Of a DNA stretch of 64,000 nt, positions 11,109-22,202 are shown in pieces. The stretch is from contig JAUIMM010001030.1 of the NCBI GenBank assembly GCA_031769625.1, positions 3,897,001-3,961,000 of the forward strand, written 5' to 3'. The notes under the pieces were generated by a model. The model saw nothing but the letters and a program-made list of their open reading frames with translations. It searched no databases and was not told where the DNA came from. Source of the DNA: Taudactylus pleione. Lineage: Eukaryota; Chordata; Amphibia; Anura; Myobatrachidae. A program made the translations under genes and the position numbers. Positions within the stretch are counted from its first letter, which is position 1, and each line of letters begins with the position of its first letter.

Positions 11109-12048
11109 TTGTCTTTGAAACTCGATGGTTATATATGCACCACTTCAATGAAATGATTGTGCAGAAGGAGAGCCTAAGTGAAAAAAGATTGCGTCTCTAA
11201 CAAAGTCACTAATTTTAGGAGCTTCTTTTTATGAATTGCGAGAAAATGTGAAACGGATGCATAGTACTGTTAACAAGTGATATTGTTGTTCAAAGACTAA
11301 ACATTCGAGTGAATGTCAAAATGCTCTTGAATTATTATGAAAAGTTTTATGTTTCTCTGTAAAAAAAGGAGATGACATGAAATGAAATTACAAACAATAT
11401 TTCACTTTAACGAGCTATGGAAAAATATTACAGAAAATTCTGAAATAGGTATATTTCCAACTTTGTTCAATGCAGTATCATTTCTATCTTGTCTCGCATT
11501 GCCTTTACCTGACAAAACTTATCATTGGAGAAATCCCAGTCTGAACATGAAAAAAAAAGAAAACTGCTATGGAAGTATTGTCTGTACCAGTTACATTCTC
11601 CCCCCCCCCCTTTTTTTGAACCAAACACTAGTAATATTATGTAGCTTGGTGTTCTGAGGTGCAATCTTACAATTGCCATATAATTACAATTTCCTAAAAT
11701 TCAGACCACTCACAGTGCATTAAGCCAATCAACAAGAGTTTCTTCTTATTGCAGCAGTTTGATGACGCACAATATAATTCAGTGGCACTGTAATGTGACA
11801 GTCATATTTAGAGTATAAATACTTTCATCCCATGGTTAAAGTTGATTCAGTGTGGATGAATATATATAACCATAAAAAAAACAAACAGAAGGCACAATAT
11901 AAGAATGTACAGGTTAAGCTGTATACTCACCATTCATAAAATAAAGCTCCTAAAAATAGTGACGCAATCTTTTTTCACTAAGGCTCTCCTTCTGCACAAT
12001 GATTTCATTGAAGTGGTGCATATATGACCATCGAGTTTCAAAGACAAT
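11109..12048. repeat. Long inverted repeat, ~120-bp arms around ~700 bp
   Basis: The left arm 11109-11236 and right arm 11933-12048 are reverse complements apart from a 12-nt insertion in the left arm (near CTCTAACAAAGT) and a few substitutions. Shared phrases include CTTTGAAACTCGATGGT and TGCAGAAGGAGAGCCT. The interior is AT-rich, with a C9-10/T7 run near 11600 and no coding similarity. It could be a foldback transposon or an old inverted duplication. Confidence 0.75.
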
Positions 12049-12074
12049 CTTTTAGAAACAGTTAACACAGTGTA

Positions 12075-12175
12075 TGGTATCACAGGTAGAAACATAGAAT
12101 TTGATGGCAGATAAGAACCAGTTTCCACATCTAGTCTGCCCTTTTTACCTTTTGGTTAGTTCAATCCTATATAGG
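12075..12175. repeat. Possible dispersed repeat fragment
   Basis: The phrases AGAAACATAGAATTTGATGG and CACATCTAGTCTGCCC resemble a dispersed amphibian repeat that I recall but cannot name. I cannot define its limits. The adjoining GC-rich stretch 12180-12440 may be a separate insertion. Confidence 0.3.
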
Positions 12176-12439
12176 AAACAGTGCCGTATCTGGACGGCAG
12201 TACACCCTGTGAAGCACTGCCGCACCTCTTGCCCCCCACCTCCCCCTGAGCGCTTACCTTTCCCTCTAGGGGGTGGAGGGCGGGTGGGAACCTTCACCAG
12301 CATTCTTGGTGCACCACGCACCACTGCAGGAGGCCTCTTCCTGCAGACCTTCTGAGCCGGGAAGTGTGTGGCCGGTGACCTTGGAGGATTCCGCCCTGTG
12401 TGGAGGCACTGGCCGCACCACCTTCCCTACAGCCCTGAT

Positions 12440-12806
12440 AGGAAAAAATAATTATCAGGAAAACATGATACTGCTGATTTTAAATAGTCCAGTGCTTTAT
12501 CTGATTAGGAACTGGTACGAAGCTCTTCGAGTCTATAGATATACTTGGCAAAAACTGAAGTTCAAATTAAAACTGTTCCAGTGCCAAACATGTAAGGCAA
12601 TGGACCAGCAACATTAGATGTAGGATTCAAGACCCTGACAGGATATATGCCTAAGAGTTATGTACATCTGATAATGGATTTAAGTTAATATAATTGCACT
12701 ATGTGTGCAATGTTTTCATAATTTCCTAATTTGCCCAATCTCATTGTACATACATTATGGGACAGTTACCAAGACTCATATGGCGATGAAAATAGATAAA
12801 TATAAC

Positions 12807-12838
<32 letters not shown>

Positions 12839-14160
12839 CACATCTATATATCAAAGAAATTTATAACCAAATTACAAAAATGGAACAATTCATCTCACAT
12901 TATACTGAAATACTTCACGAGCAGAGAAAAACCCTCCATAATTATATTAAATTGCATTCAAAATTTGTGGGAATTTTATTTTCACCAATTGGAAACTAAT
13001 AGATGACTTTTGAAAACTACTTTAACCCTTTCATAAAGTGGCCTAATTTGTTGTGAAGCATTATTGTAGTATTAGCAATGTTTTGTCCCCTTTTTTTATA
13101 GAGCTATTGTTAAGCTGTTTGCAGCTGAATAATTCTAGGATCAATGCTTGGAGGCCAAAAATGGAGAGTAAAGAAGCAATAAGGAAGAAATACATACAGT
13201 ATTCAGTCAAAGAAAAGTAGATTTGACAAAAATTCCTCAGTGTGTTCACATTAACAAAATAGTAATGTACTGATCAATGAAATCCACCAAATTACACTCA
13301 AGATGCCTAAAAGTAATTTAAAAAGTAGTTTTCATTATTCCAAAAAATATATATAACCCTCAACCCCCCATGAAGTATAAAGTTTAGCTGGGTAGGCTTT
13401 ATGGTAAAGAGAGGTTGAGACCTGAACAAACTTGAAATATATAGTTTTGTATAAAGAAGAGACTGTTATAACTGAGGAAAGAAAAAGTAAAAAAATTAAT
13501 TACAAAACCATGTAAGGGTATAAAAGAAAAAAAATATTAACATTAAAACATATAAAAATATCTAGGAAAACAAAGAGTGAAGTATACAATTGTCTGGACA
13601 AAATATCTAGATTGGTCTTTTCTGTTATTTATTTCTCGAAAATGTATTTTTATGCAATAGACTATAAACAATATTAAAATGTATTATTGCACTGTAGTTG
13701 TATAATCGTATTAAAGTAATATTCTTTTTCTTTGTTGAGATTGGTTGAGATTGCCCTTTCTTTATCTACTGTAGTACATGTTTTATTTATAGAATTTTCT
13801 GAGCCATATTAAAGTCTTATGTCCATCACATATTTTAGCATTAAGTCTTTCCAAATAGTTTGTTAATCTTAAATAATTGTTGTGTGTGGCTTGGGATTTC
13901 AAACATGTTTAAATTGAACTAGCTTGATTAGCATTTGATCTGATGTGTTTAATCCCTTTAACATATATAGAATTAATTTATGTTGATGTTATTTTTCATT
14001 ACTTGGATTTTATTTTACATATCTTAATTTTGCACTATTCTACCATATGGTTTGTTCTTGTCTTTTCAATTATTTTGCTTACATATTAATATATACTGAT
14101 TATATTTAAAAGCACTTCTTTTTACCAACATGTTTTTATATTTTTTATTTATTTTCACCA
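12440..14160. other. Long AT-rich stretch without recognised genes
   Basis: Contains an AT-dinucleotide run at about 12805-12840 and many short A or T runs. The short open frames carry no recognisable motif. Confidence 0.45.
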
Positions 14161-14161
14161 T

Positions 14162-14162
<1 letters not shown>

Positions 14163-14238
<76 letters not shown>

Positions 14239-14264
14239 GTAGTAGTAGTAGTAGTAGTAGTAGT
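14163..14264. repeat. Compound trinucleotide microsatellite
   Basis: Three successive blocks: about 15 copies of AAT-type, then about 10 copies of ATT-type (the complement, so the two can fold back), then about 9 copies of AGT-type. A poly-isoleucine reading frame across it is an artefact of the repeat. Confidence 0.95.
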
Positions 14265-14530
14265 GTGTAAATTGTCAATTAAAAAAAAACATTACAATTG
14301 GTCCTCACCACAGCCATCATTTTCTGAAATACAATTAGCAATATACTGTACTTCGTTAAAAAATCCATATATGATCCAACATGACAGCTGGCATCAGATA
14401 TCTCATGCTGTAGTCAGCAAGTGTAGTGCAGACCTCAGTGAGTGCAGTCCACACTACACTGTTGCACACACATCACCGCCAGCACTGGATAGTACACACG
14501 TACTACCCGGCGGTGATTTGTGTGTTTTAT

Positions 14531-14565
14531 CAGCCAATGAGAGTCAGACAGACTCTCATTGGCTG
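14531..14565. other. Perfect 15-bp stem hairpin with CCAAT in both arms
   Basis: CAGCCAATGAGAGTC pairs exactly with GACTCTCATTGGCTG across a 5-nt AGACA loop. The motif AGCCAATGAG is therefore present on both strands. Confidence 0.9.
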
Positions 14566-14799
14566 CTGCGCCCACTGCCGGAGCTGGGCTGGAGCTCACT
14601 CATGAGATCCGCCTTCTGTCTCATGCAGTGGGTGATGGGATAGAAATCATAACATCTCTCCCATAGTACCAAGCGGGACCCAGTGGGAGGATGGAGGAGC
14701 AAACAGTGGTGGGTTTGGGGATTCAGGTAAGACAAGTCAGTGTTATGTGTGTATGTATGTATGTCTGTCTGTGTGTTTTATGCACCATGGAAGGCACTT

Positions 14800-15140
14800 T
14801 ATAAGGGGCACAGCATAGGGGGATCACTACTGGGGGCACTGTATAAGGGGATACTGGGGGCCTCCTACTGGGGGTACTGTATAAAGGGCAATACTGGGGG
14901 CTTGCATAAGAGGGACCACTACTGGGGGAAGTGCATAGTGGGGATACTGTATAAATCGCATTACTGGGGGCCTGTATAGGGGGGACTGTATAAGAGTGCA
15001 CTACTGGAGGCACTGTATAAAGGGCACTACTGGGGCACTGCATAAGGGTGCACTACTGGGGCACTGTATAAAGGGCACTACTACACGGGGCACTGCTACT
15101 GGGGACATTGCATAAGAAGTAAAACTACAGTGGGCATTGC
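14800..15140. repeat. Degenerate tandem repeat, ~28-bp unit
   Basis: Variants of CTACTGGGGGCACTGTATAA with AGGG recur about ten times. The unit is related in wording to the array at 8640-8960. Confidence 0.75.
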
Positions 15141-15593
15141 AAGAGGGGTACTACTACTTGGGGCATTAAGGTGCATACAGAATGGTAAGGCATGTTCCAA
15201 GAGTGATGAGAAAGGATTGTGTGTAATGTTGACATGCCCCATTTTTCAGTGACCACGCACATTGTGGCATGTGACCATGCCAATTTTTCAGCATGCGTGC
15301 CTTCGATGTGCACACATAAGGGGGGCGGGCTCCATTTTTCAATTTGCCCTGGGCCTCAAATACCCTAGTTATGCCACTAGATATTATTGCAGTATGACTG
15401 CAAGTATGATCACAAATGCAAGCAAAATAATGATCATTAGCACTTCATTTGTTAAACAAGGTTATTGAATTGGTCACATAATTCAGATCCCAGGTATATT
15501 CTTTCTAATTTCTGCATGAGTGGTTGAAGGAGGGCCAGTATTCAGTGGTGTGCTATATCTCCACTTCTGCCATGGCTTAGAGTGTATGGACAG

Positions 15594-16098
15594 TGGGCCT
15601 GATTAATTACCGATCGCAACTGCGTTCTGTGTAAATGTATGCTTCGCAGTGCTCGTGTGTGAAGACTCCACCACATTCGGGATTGCAGTCACAGTGACTA
15701 TGCAGACCCACCACAGAGTGATTGACAGGAAGTACTGTTGTGGGATGGTGATGGGGGTTGGTCGGCGAAATGCAGGCATGCCAGTGCGTTTGAACGCCAT
15801 TGTAGGTGGCGTGCATAAATTATCCATTGCAATGCCATACACTGCATGTGATGAGCTTAGCAATTCTTGAGTAAGGTCAGACCTTGTGCAAGTGTGCGTG
15901 AGGCTGCAATTGTACTCAATGTTACCGATGGTTTCGCAGTCTTGCTAAATTTTACAGATGTGTTTAAGGTAAAGTGGGCGTCCTTTTCTTAAGCTGTGTA
16001 TGGCATTGCAATTGCAATCATTAGCATATCTTCACACTGAGACTGCGTCCGTATTCGCTATGGCAATCGCAATAGTGACCCTTACTGAATTAGGCCCA
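15594..16098. mobile_element. 505-bp MITE with TGGGCCTGATTAAT ends
   Basis: The ends TGGGCCTGATTAATTACC and ACTGAATTAGGCCCA are inverted repeats. The GC-rich interior carries GATCGCAA-type phrases also seen at 38107-38536 (GATCGCAATTGCAAC, TGCATAAATTA) and 41902 onwards. It is a non-autonomous family with at least three copies in this window. Confidence 0.75.
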
Positions 16099-16220
16099 GC
16101 ATCTCCAAAATGACTGATGAGTACAGTATATCATGACTTAACACAATCTGAAAAACTCTCACTTATACAGTAGGTTGTTGTGCATACTAAAGTACATTTT
16201 TTTCTTCTGTCTAATACATA

Positions 16221-16470
16221 CATGTCGACAGTCTGACAATGGTGATACTGAAATTGTCAGAATGTAGACATTGTTTATGTTGACAGCCAGAATGTTAACA
16301 CAGGATTTTAGAGTTAGATTAGGGTTAAGGTTAGGCTACAGTTGGGGTTAGGTTCAGGGTTAGGTTTACATTTAAAATCCCAGTGTGGACTTTCTGTAAA
16401 TATTCTCAATGTTGACATTCTGAACATATTGACATTCAGACTATGTTGACCTCATGATGTTGATATTCTG
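16221..16470. mobile_element. Repeat with GTCGACA-type ends and a telomere-like core
   Basis: The outer parts repeat variants of GTCGACA, GTTGACATTCTGA and ATGTTGAC in inverted orientation. The centre (16310-16365) is a run of GGGTTAAGGTTAGG-like words resembling degenerate vertebrate telomere repeat. It is too imperfect for a real interstitial telomere. It looks like the core of a dispersed amphibian repeat. Confidence 0.6.
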
Positions 16471-17032
16471 CCACACATATGCCACACCCGTCTTAACCTG
16501 GCCATATACCTATAGATTATCTTTTCAATGATCTGGCTAGTTAGCTGGTTGGAACGAAATTCTGGTATAGTTATCATCCTGAGATGAAATAATATACTTC
16601 ATGGAGATGAAGTTCTATCAGATGACATTTTATCAAATTAGTAAACCAATCACACCTGTTGTGTAAATTTGAATAATCACATCCATACTAACAGGTCACA
16701 TAATGATGATGTTAATAACAAATATTAACAATTACATAATGATGCTAAAGAGTGAACTGCTAATCAGTTTGTTTAACTGAGAAAATATGCTAGATGAGTC
16801 CAAACACAACAGTTTTGTCTCAAATGTACATCATATATTACTTTACTGTAAAACATGTTACTGGACTATTTGCTGACCGCCAAAATGCACTACCATCATC
16901 ATATATTAAACCCATGAAATATAGGTATTAACTGCCTCCGGTGATATATACTCTAATCAGAGTTATCTAACAATCACTAAATGGACAATGTAGTGTAGAA
17001 AAATACCTGATAAACAATGACCAGTTGCTACT
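16471..17032. other. Unassigned AT-rich sequence
   Basis: No recognised features. It may include untranslated sequence downstream of the Penelope-like element, which ends at about 17033 on the minus strand. Confidence 0.4.
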
Positions 17033-17830
17033 TCATAGGAAACACTGTAATCCTATTTGTTCATTCAAACCTGAAGGGGACAGCCTGTTTAACGTATGAA
17101 TCCATTTGGATTCTAATATTAGTAGACAGCGCAATCTATCACCTCCCCTCTGTAATGGGGGAATGTGGTCAATAATTTTGTATCTAAGAGTGGCCAAACT
17201 ATGACCTGGTTTTACAAAATGTTGGGCCACAGGTTGTTCACTACTGCCTTCCTGTAGTGCCAATTTTATGGCACTCCTACTGTATGTAGAGCCATCCGCT
17301 CTTTAAACATTCGGTCAGTTTTACAGATGTAATTAAGCCTGCAGGGGCAGGTGATCATGTAGATCACGTACTTCAATGTACATGTGACATAGTGTTTGAT
17401 CTTATGTTTTCTACCTGTTTGGGGATGTTGGATTCTTTTCCCACTAGACATATATCTACATATTAAGCATTCTGTGCATTTAAAACAAGATAACCTTTTA
17501 GTAGGTAACAAGTTGGATTTTAATCTCTGAGGGTCGTTGATATCAGCTCTCACTAATAGATCTTCTAAAATACTCCTTGTAAAAGTTAGCATTACTGATT
17601 TTGTCTTGAATAACTTCAACTCAAGGTCTGTGGTTATAATCGGCCAATGTTTTTTTTTTATTTCTTTGTTCACCGGTGTGCTTAATGGATTATAATGATT
17701 AATCCAAGGAATATGTGACTGTATTTTGCCATCAGAACTATATGAAGACACTTTTGTAGACTCTACAGCCATGGCCGAAAGTTTGGAGAATGACAAGTTG
17801 AGAAGTATTGGCTTTCACAAAGTTTGCTTC
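17033..17830 (-). pseudogene. Penelope-like element: linker and GIY-YIG endonuclease (remnant)
   Basis: Penelope-like retroelements encode a reverse transcriptase followed by a GIY-YIG nuclease that nicks the target. On the minus strand, 17266-17796 reads NHYNPLSTPVNKEIKKKHWP and later the Cys pattern CFKCTECLICRYM, then KYVIYMITCPC and YICKTDRMFKERM, which is the GIY-YIG core. A frameshift leads to 17033-17263, with VAQHFVKPGHS, RGGDRLRCLLILESKWIHTL and SPSGLNEQIGL, the usual C-terminal end with the catalytic Glu in ESKWI. The core has C where G is expected (YVGKT becomes YICKT), so the nuclease is probably dead. Confidence 0.88.
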
Positions 17831-18005
17831 TTCAGTGTTTTTAGACCTTTTTGTCAGATGTTACTATGGTATACTAAAGTAAAATTACAAGCATTTCATA
17901 AGTGTCAAAGGCTTTTATTTACAGTTACATTAAGTTTATGCTCTGGTATGCTATCAGTCAAATTCTGGGCCACATACTGATTGATGGCCACCCATTCTTG
18001 CAAAA

Positions 18006-18359
18006 TCAATGTTTGAAGTTTGTCAGAATTTGTGGGTTTTTGTTTGTCCATCCGCCTCTTGACGATTGAGCACAAGTTTTCAATGGATTAAGGTCTGGGG
18101 AGTTTCCTGGCCATGGACCCAAAATTTTGATGTTTTGTTCCCTGAGCCACTTAGTTATCACTTTTGCCTTATGGCAAGGTGCTCCATCATGCTGAAAAAG
18201 GCATTGTTTGTCACCAAACTGTTCTGGGATGGTTGAGAGAAGTTGCTCTTGAATGATGTTTTGGTACCACTCTTTATTCGTGGCTGTGTTCTTAGGCAAA
18301 ATTGTGAGTGAGGAGCTACCCCACACATGAATGGTCTCAGGATGCTTTACTGTTGGCAT
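18006..18359 (-). pseudogene. Tc1-like transposase, C-terminal remnant
   Basis: About 117 codons of a DD34E transposase that would cut and paste the element at TA sites. Visible blocks are LPKNTATNKEWYQN, QFGDKQCLFQHDGAPCHKAK and GPWPGNSPDLNP. After NP the frame departs from the family sequence, and the third catalytic acidic residue is not in register. The catalytic N-terminal half and the paired DNA-binding domain are missing. Confidence 0.88.
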
Positions 18360-18531
18360 GACACAGGACTGATGGTAGCGCTCACCTTTCCTTCTCTGGT
18401 CAAGCAGAGAGAAGTTGCTCTTGGAGGATGTTTTGGTACCATTCTTTATTCATGGTGGTGTTCATAGGCAAAATTGTGAGTGAGCCCACTCCCTTGACTG
18501 AGAAGCAACCCCACACATGAATGGTCTCAGG
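18234..18531. repeat. Direct duplication inside the Tc1 fragment
   Basis: 18234-18352 and 18405-18531 are direct copies. Both run from GAGAGAAGTTGCTCTTG to ATGAATGGTCTCAGGAT. The first copy lacks about 21 nt (near CCCACTCCCTTGACTGAGAA) present in the second. Confidence 0.85.
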
Positions 18532-18535
18532 ATTT

Positions 18536-19018
18536 GAATTGTAATGGAGCCACATTTTTCTGATGGATGAATCACAATGTTTTTGTCATCTTTTAGATTT
18601 TGTAGAGCTTTCCTTTTATGTCGGTTAAGTTTGTTATAATACTTGGGACATTGGGCTGTAGATTCAGAAATCTAATTCTTTAATAGCCTACTAAACATCC
18701 TAATGGAAGAATTATATGATTGTGGTTTGCATTTTGAAGATGATTGTAGCATCTTAATTTAGGTGGCAGCTCTCGTTTGTTTGTCCTATTCGCAGATTGA
18801 GATTGTTTAGCAAAAAATTCCTTAATGCAAAGTTTTCTGTTTAATTTAACATTTTCTACCTGCCATGAAAAATAGTCATTTGTCATACTGTAGGTACAAA
18901 GTATAAATCCAAATTGAGCACATTGAGTATTCTCACTGGAGTCTGCTAGTGCTTCCATGGTTCCTATGTTAGTCTGTATCACCTGACTAGTCTCTCCCAA
19001 TGGTAGTCCTGCAGTCAA
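18536..19018 (-). pseudogene. Penelope-like element: N-terminal part and start of reverse transcriptase (remnant)
   Basis: On the minus strand, 18540-18650 reads KYYNKLNRHKRKALQNLK, followed by DDKNIVIHPSEKCGSITIQ. This matches the conserved KDIVIKPADKGG-type block that opens Penelope reverse transcriptases, with C in place of the first G. Upstream, the frame 18680-19018 contains LNRKLCIKEFFAKQ, resembling the N-terminal extension of vertebrate Penelope-like elements. Between here and the nuclease part at 17830, the reverse transcriptase catalytic core (normally over 1 kb) is absent and the Tc1 fragment stands in its place. Confidence 0.7.
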
Positions 19019-19059
19019 TCAGCTGAGCTTCTCATCCAATGACCAACTACCTAAGGGTA

Positions 19060-19888
19060 TTTAGTCTGACTCCAGGAACAGGAAGTTGCTGTTCAACTTC
19101 ACTTTCCAGTGACTGTGATTCTGTTACATCGCTCCAGGCTTTATGCTATTTAGATCCAGTAACACTTCCCAGTGCTAATTGTGTCTGGATTCCCTGACTT
19201 CTCCAGAGATTTCTTCAGTACTTTTCCATATGCTGAACTCCAGTTATAAGAGTTCAGCAATAATCAGCGTCTGGTTCTCCTGTGAATATTTCAGCACCTG
19301 TCTCTATTCTGAAACTCTGGTTAGACTTCAGTACTAGTCAGCATCTGGATCTCTTGTGTTTACCCTGCATCTGGATACTTACACTATTCTTTGGGGCACA
19401 ATCCAAGAGCTGATCTCCATTACACACTTCAGTATTCATCCTGCGTCTGGGTTCTCTTCCATAATCCTGCATCCAGATTCTCTGTGTATACATTCCATCA
19501 TCCTGCATTTGGATTTTCAATGCAGACCAGTGCACAAACTCACAGTATTCTATGCACTCATTATTCTGCATACTCATGTCTGCTCCATATCGCTACACTG
19601 TGTACGCAGTCTCCCAGTCATCTTACTTCTAGTGTCAGCTCCCAGTCTCCTCGTCACTCCCAGGTACCTAACCAGAGGGCTGCGATCTGCTCACTCGGTG
19701 CGGCAAAACCCAAATCCCAATAGGAGGGGTCACTGGTGAAGACCACCGAGTGTGTTAGATGCTGCACCTCTGGTTAGGTCTAGTCAACACCTGGGTTTGA
19801 CCTTTAAGGAGGACAATATTGCTATGATCCAATCAGGTGCTCCTAGTCCTCCAACTGAGGAATTCCTTATGCCGGACCGTGACAGTAT
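19060..19888 (-). mobile_element. Possible solo LTR or LTR-like repeat
   Basis: Read on the minus strand, it would begin TGTCACGGTCCGGCATAAGG (19869-19888), a TG start like that of several amphibian gypsy LTRs. The interior has recurring CCTGCATCTGG/TTCTC words at 19330-19520. I did not find a matching CA end or target duplication, so the assignment is tentative. Confidence 0.35.
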
Positions 19889-20877
19889 CCAAGTACTGTA
19901 TTAATATGTAAAGTATGGGTTAGGTATGTTTAAAGTGTAGAGGTGTAGAATGCAAGTTTTTCTGAAACACAAAACATGCTGCCATGCACTGGCTTGAAAT
20001 AAGAAATGTGGGTGCCCAGACAACGGTATTCCATACACAGGTGTTCAATTCTCCTGGCAATATATATATTTTTCTATCTACCAGATGTACAGTAATGTTT
20101 TACTATGTGCTAAAAGGAGCAAATAGAAATTGTTTCTGTACTTGTTGTAATTAGTCTATTTAAAATATTTGTGTTCAACTACCCATGCAAATAAAATAAA
20201 TGTCATTAAAAAATCTTACCCATAGTACTGGTCTTGTCTATTGCTGAAATTAAGCTGACAATCCAACATAGGCCAAGTACAGCTAAGTGGAAACTGGCAA
20301 GATCAGTGCACAACATAGCATAACATGTCCCTGGCTAAAGAGAATGGTCGTCCTCCAGCATCAGAATATGCGGACCCAAGTTACTGAACAGATTCATAGC
20401 ACATCACTGCTCAACTTCACATTTCATAGCCTGAAATCATAAAGAATGAGAATTGGGAAATGCTCTAATTTTTTGGCAAGATGATAATAACATAAAACCA
20501 ATTTTAATTTCAGTATTCAGTAATCCTGCAGTACTAGCATCATGATTTCCTTCATGAATTTTTTTTCTTTATTATATTTATATGATTACTTTTGCAACCT
20601 AGTACAGAGTTTGCATCACTATTCTTAAACTTCCTAATGGCAGAAACCTTGGCATACAAAAAAACACACAATAAAATATATAACTAAAACGAGGATACAT
20701 GGATATGGAAAAATGAAAACTTTATTTTATTTATTAAAACTTGTTTCTTTATTTTCTAATTTTGGTTAATTGAATTTTGATAAATGTAGCTAGACTAAAA
20801 CTGGTGGTAGAATAAAGCATGAGAAAACAGGAGAATGCCTATGATGTGATTATTCAAATCAACATCATCCAACCAAG
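19889..20877. other. Unassigned AT-rich sequence
   Basis: No recognised element ends or coding similarity. Confidence 0.45.
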
Positions 20878-21746
20878 GCCCGTATTCAATTTGAGGTGAA
20901 AAGTCTGGATCCGCGATACTTTTTCGCCGATGACGTAATTTTCGCCTGTTTTGCTTTTACCCCGTATTCAATTTGATAGACTTTCCACCTAGGTGGAAAG
21001 TCTATGCAATGTACTAGGTGAAAAAGTTTTGCCTATGAATAGCAGGCGGAAAAAAGTGCAGAATTGGGGTTTTGGGGTGCAACATTGCGGGAACCCCCGT
21101 GCAGCCTTCAGACAGTCCCCCAAAGGTAGACTGTGTCAAAAAAAATGTAAAAACACTTAAGGACACCCCAAAAAATTACTTTGTAAAAGGGGCAAAAAAA
21201 AAATGTTGGGGTACAAAGTTAAAAACTAGCGAACTTGACTTTGCGGGGGTCCCCAAGTATGCCCCAAGTGTTTTTTTGATTGCAGGTGCTTGCAGAAGGT
21301 GGTTTTTTCATGATTTTTTCAACTTCACTTTAGCAACTTTTAAATATGTTGACCCCCACTTTCAAGTACCTCAAATTTGCTGGGATAAGTTATTTTCAGG
21401 AAAAAATACTCCTGAATACTATTCTGCACCACGTATAGAAAAACGCTATTTAGTAGCTATTGAGCCTGTTTAAAAACACCAAATACCTTCAGCAAGCCAA
21501 ATTGGGGGGTACCATAGTGAACCCCCATGTCAGAGCATCTTTTGGGGGGTGTCTGGTGGATTTCCCCAATTCTGACAGTACTTTCCACCTGTTCAAGTTT
21601 TGCCGCATCCCGTTTTCACATACTTTCAAATTGAATACAGGGTAAGCAGACACGCGCGATACTTTTCTGCCTGCAAAACAGGTGAGGTAGGCGAAAAGTC
21701 CGGGCCACGAAAAAGTATGGCAGCTTGGCTCAAATTGAATACGGCT
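20878..21746. mobile_element. Nested pair of MITEs with CCCGTATTCAATTTGA ends
   Basis: The outer ends are GGCCCGTATTCAATTTGAGG (20878) and CTCAAATTGAATACGGCTCC (21729). A second pair of the same kind lies inside: ACCCCGTATTCAATTTGATA at 20960 and TTTCAAATTGAATACAGGGT at about 21624-21643. So an element of the same family appears to have inserted into another copy. The interior has mixed composition with G-runs and A-runs and no transposase. Confidence 0.8.
20960..21643. mobile_element. Inner MITE of the nested pair
   Basis: About 680 bp bounded by its own inverted ends, inserted into sequence that repeats GAAAAGTC-type words of the outer copy. TTA lies near the left edge and TAA near the right, possibly a 3-bp target duplication. 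Confidence 0.65.
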
Positions 21747-22202
21747 CCAAGATGGTTATACTTTTCACCTGTGTGCCCCATAGTCACCAAATGATCGCCT
21801 TCTCTCTTTACCATAGACTTATGAAATTGGACTCCCCTGCAGAAGATAGCCATGATCCCAATGCGGGTGATTTCGCCAAGTATATGCTGCAGTACAAACT
21901 GCACTCAACCAAACATGTCACATTGGCCATTGTTTGTCATGCTTTAGCAGCACAGCCAGGTTCTCACCCAGAACAACATCCCACCAGAAGTGTAAGAACA
22001 AAACTCAAACATGCTATACTACCTAAAGCCTCCACCATCCCTCTAAACAAATGTATGCCATCCAGTCAATAAAGGTGAGTGTACCTGTAGCACAGCATGT
22101 GATATCCTACTACAAATCCACCATAACTTAAAGCCACTAGTTTGGCCATGGCAAAAGCTTTGAGGGATGATATGTGAAAAAATTGTCTTGATCTGATTCC
22201 AT
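21747..22202. other. Unassigned sequence
   Basis: The plus frame 21725-22072 has no recognisable domain and is probably a chance frame. Confidence 0.4.

Larger units (their letters stand above)
14430..15378 (+). mobile_element. Second element of the TGGCATAACTAC family, with internal tandem repeats
   Basis: The right end CTAGTTATGCCACT at 15365-15378 is the inverted complement of the left end of the element at 7712. Like that element, it has a GC-rich centre with CCAAT/ATTGG (14532, 14555) followed by tandem repeats (14800-15140). The left boundary is uncertain because I could not find the expected inverted end. Confidence 0.55.
17836..18535 (-). mobile_element. Tc1-like transposon fragment inserted in the Penelope-like element
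   Basis: A mariner-superfamily DNA transposon fragment. It starts with CAGTGTTTTTAGACC at 17836, the outer end of a Tc1-type inverted repeat. The transposase C-terminal part is on the minus strand at 18006-18359, with HPETIHVWG, LFQHDGAPCHKAK (second catalytic Asp) and NSPDLNP. The E of the usual NPIEN is lost in NPLKT. The N-terminal half and the other inverted repeat are absent. It lies between two parts of the Penelope-like element, so it came later or was joined by a deletion. Confidence 0.9.

Noticed and set aside
14066..14278. Frame with a poly-isoleucine tract
   Set aside because: Translation of the trinucleotide microsatellite.
16310..16365. Interstitial telomere
   Set aside because: Only degenerate TTAGGG-like words, inside a repeat with its own inverted flanks.
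21072..21473. 133-codon frame
   Set aside because: Lies inside the nested MITE, has no domain similarity, and contains low-complexity lysine runs.
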